Shown here: piece by piece, positions 63,068 through 64,000 of the stretch
Layout of the letters: the number at the start of each line of letters is the position of its first letter
How positions within the stretch are numbered: position 1 is the stretch's first letter
Assembly: GCF_026342405.1 (NCBI RefSeq)
Contig: NZ_JAPEMU010000001.1
Span: 7,068,001 to 7,132,000 of the forward strand
DNA from: Kitasatospora sp. NBC_00240
GTDB taxonomy: Bacteria > Actinomycetota > Actinomycetes > Streptomycetales > Streptomycetaceae
DNA: 64,000 bases
Reading direction: 5' to 3'
Notes under the pieces: model-generated
The model's input: the letters and a program-made list of their open reading frames with translations, nothing else
What the model was told of the DNA's origin: nothing
Database searches by the model: none
Made by a program: the position numbers and the translations under genes

Positions 63068-64000
63068 CTACTCGTTGACGAGGCTGGTGCTGTCGGAGAA
63101 CTGCGCCAGCCGGAAGACCACGAACTCGGCGGGCTTCACCGGGCAGATGCCGATCTCGCAGACGACCTGCCCGAGGTCCACCGACTCCGGCGGGTTGGTC
63201 TCGGCGTCGCACTTCACGTAGAACGCCTGCGCGGCGGTCGCCCCGAACAGCGCCCCGCGCCGCCACTCCTCCAGCAGGAAGGCCGAGATGTCGCGCCGGA
63301 TGCTGATCCACAGCAGCTCGTCGTTCGGCTCGAAGACGGTCCACTGGGTGCCCAGCAGGATCGACTCCTCCAGGTAGTTGAAGAGCCGCCGCACGTTGAT
63401 GTAGCGCCAGGCCGGGTCCGAGGCGAGGGTACGGGCGCCCCAGACCCGGATGCCGCGCCCGGGGAAGGCCCGGATGCAGTTCACGCCGATCGGGTTGAGC
63501 AGGTCCTGCTCACCCTTGGTGACGTTGGTCTGCAGGTCGATCGCCCCGCGCACCACCTCGTTGGCCGGCGCCTTGTGCACGCCGCGCTCGGCGTCGTTGC
63601 GGGCCCAGACGCCCAGCATGTGGCCGCTCGGCGGCACGTACCGGTTCTGGCCGCTCGCCGGGTCGAAGACCTTGATCCACGGGTAGTACAGCGCCGCGTA
63701 CTTGGAGTCGTAGCCGGCGCCCTCCTGCCGCCACTCGCGGACCTGGCGCGGGGTCAGGTCGGGCAGCGGGTCCAGCACGGCGACCCGGTCGCCCATCAGT
63801 TCGCAGTGCGTGATCATCGCCAGCTGGACGGCCTTGACGCCCTCGGCGTCGATCTGGCCCTGCTGGTGCGCGGCCATCAGGTCCGGCACCGCCAGCATGG
63901 TGATCTCGTCGATCGCCTCCAGGCCCGCGAAGCCCGTCCGGGCCTCCGCGTCGCCCACGTACTCGGCGACCGAGATCCCCGCCGGGACGACCTCGGCCGG
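63068..64000 (-). CDS. CIS contractile sheath protein, 5' end outside window
   Basis: The last 310 residues of a contractile tail sheath. The open frame runs to the window edge, and an apparent GTG at 63958 is internal (PAEVVPAGISVAEYVGDAEA precedes it in frame). Conserved C-terminal blocks are DAVLDPLPDL-like VAVLDPLPDLTP, YYPWIKVFDPASGQNRYVPPSGHMLGVWARND, GVHKAPANEVVRGAIDL, NPIGVNCIRAFPGRGIRVWGARTLASDPAWRYINVRRLFNYLEESI and CEIGICPVKPAEFVVFRLAQF. The C-terminal strand exchanges with neighbouring subunits during contraction. It is the first visible gene of the operon; more CIS genes are expected beyond 64000. Confidence 0.95.
   Translation of the reverse strand, partial: PAEVVPAGISVAEYVGDAEARTGFAGLEAIDEITMLAVPDLMAAHQQGQIDAEGVKAVQLAMITHCELMGDRVAVLDPLPDLTPRQVREWRQEGAGYDSKYAALYYPWIKVFDPASGQNRYVPPSGHMLGVWARNDAERGVHKAPANEVVRGAIDLQTNVTKGEQDLLNPIGVNCIRAFPGRGIRVWGARTLASDPAWRYINVRRLFNYLEESILLGTQWTVFEPNDELLWISIRRDISAFLLEEWRRGALFGATAAQAFYVKCDAETNPPESVDLGQVVCEIGICPVKPAEFVVFRLAQFSDSTSLVNE

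Noticed and set aside
49914..64000. Prophage
   Set aside because: Tail genes only; no head, packaging, integration, replication or lysis genes and no att repeats in the window.

Overview
This is a very GC-rich window from a high-GC actinomycete, almost certainly Streptomycetaceae (Streptomyces or Kitasatospora). The evidence is strong GC bias at third codon positions, many GTG starts, many 4-bp GTGA/ATGA gene overlaps, the his-priA-hisF and trpC-trpM-trpB-trpA-lgt-gltBD gene order, a TrpM-like gene, and a WhiJ-type XRE regulator. I see no tRNA, rRNA, CRISPR array, insertion sequence or integrase.

Layout. 1-3703: a membrane protein cut by the window edge, YbaK, a LON-domain protein and a beta-repeat membrane protein. 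3799-9573: a tightly coupled histidine operon (hisD-hisC-hisB-small membrane protein-hisH-priA-RidA-hisF) closed by a 27-bp perfect hairpin. 9872-12082: an NDH-2-like flavoprotein and an ECF41 sigma factor, with a good match to an ECF41-type promoter just upstream. 12218-14751: small hypothetical proteins. 14823-22651: hisI, trpE and the trp block (Uma2-like protein, Trp-associated membrane protein, HGxxPAAW protein, DUF2752 protein, trpC, trpM, trpB, trpA). PriA probably supplies the TrpF step and so links the two pathways. 23142-27261: a MauE/DsbA-like thiol-redox pair, lgt and a VIT-family transporter. 27970-34051: gltB-gltD (glutamate synthase) with a U-tract terminator.

34680-45102 is accessory metabolism: an XRE regulator and an aldehyde dehydrogenase separated by a nested dyad, an ArsR/MFS divergent pair, an aminoglycoside-phosphotransferase-like kinase, a second MFS exporter coupled to a PIG-L deacetylase and to an unrecognised frame, and a Tat-exported 5'-nucleotidase.

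45398-64000 is the most notable part: one side of a phage-tail-like contractile injection system (CIS) locus. Two LuxR-family regulators (a pseudo-receiver type and a 1110-residue LAL ATPase) are divergently transcribed around a region with a 16-bp perfect palindrome. Next comes a membrane-anchored protein with beta-sandwich and peptidoglycan-binding-like regions, then a minus-strand operon in assembly order: sheath (running off the window), tube, a CxxC-containing small protein, a DUF6760-like protein, a 1194-residue disordered protein with about 13 VQR motifs, a second tube-like protein, a LysM protein, a VgrG-like spike, PAAR tip, gp25-like, baseplate J-like and tail protein I. Almost every junction overlaps by 1-4 bp. 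There is no phage head, portal, terminase or integrase, so this is a domesticated injection machine rather than a prophage. The rest of the locus (N-terminal half of the sheath, AAA+ ATPase, and so on) should lie beyond position 64000.
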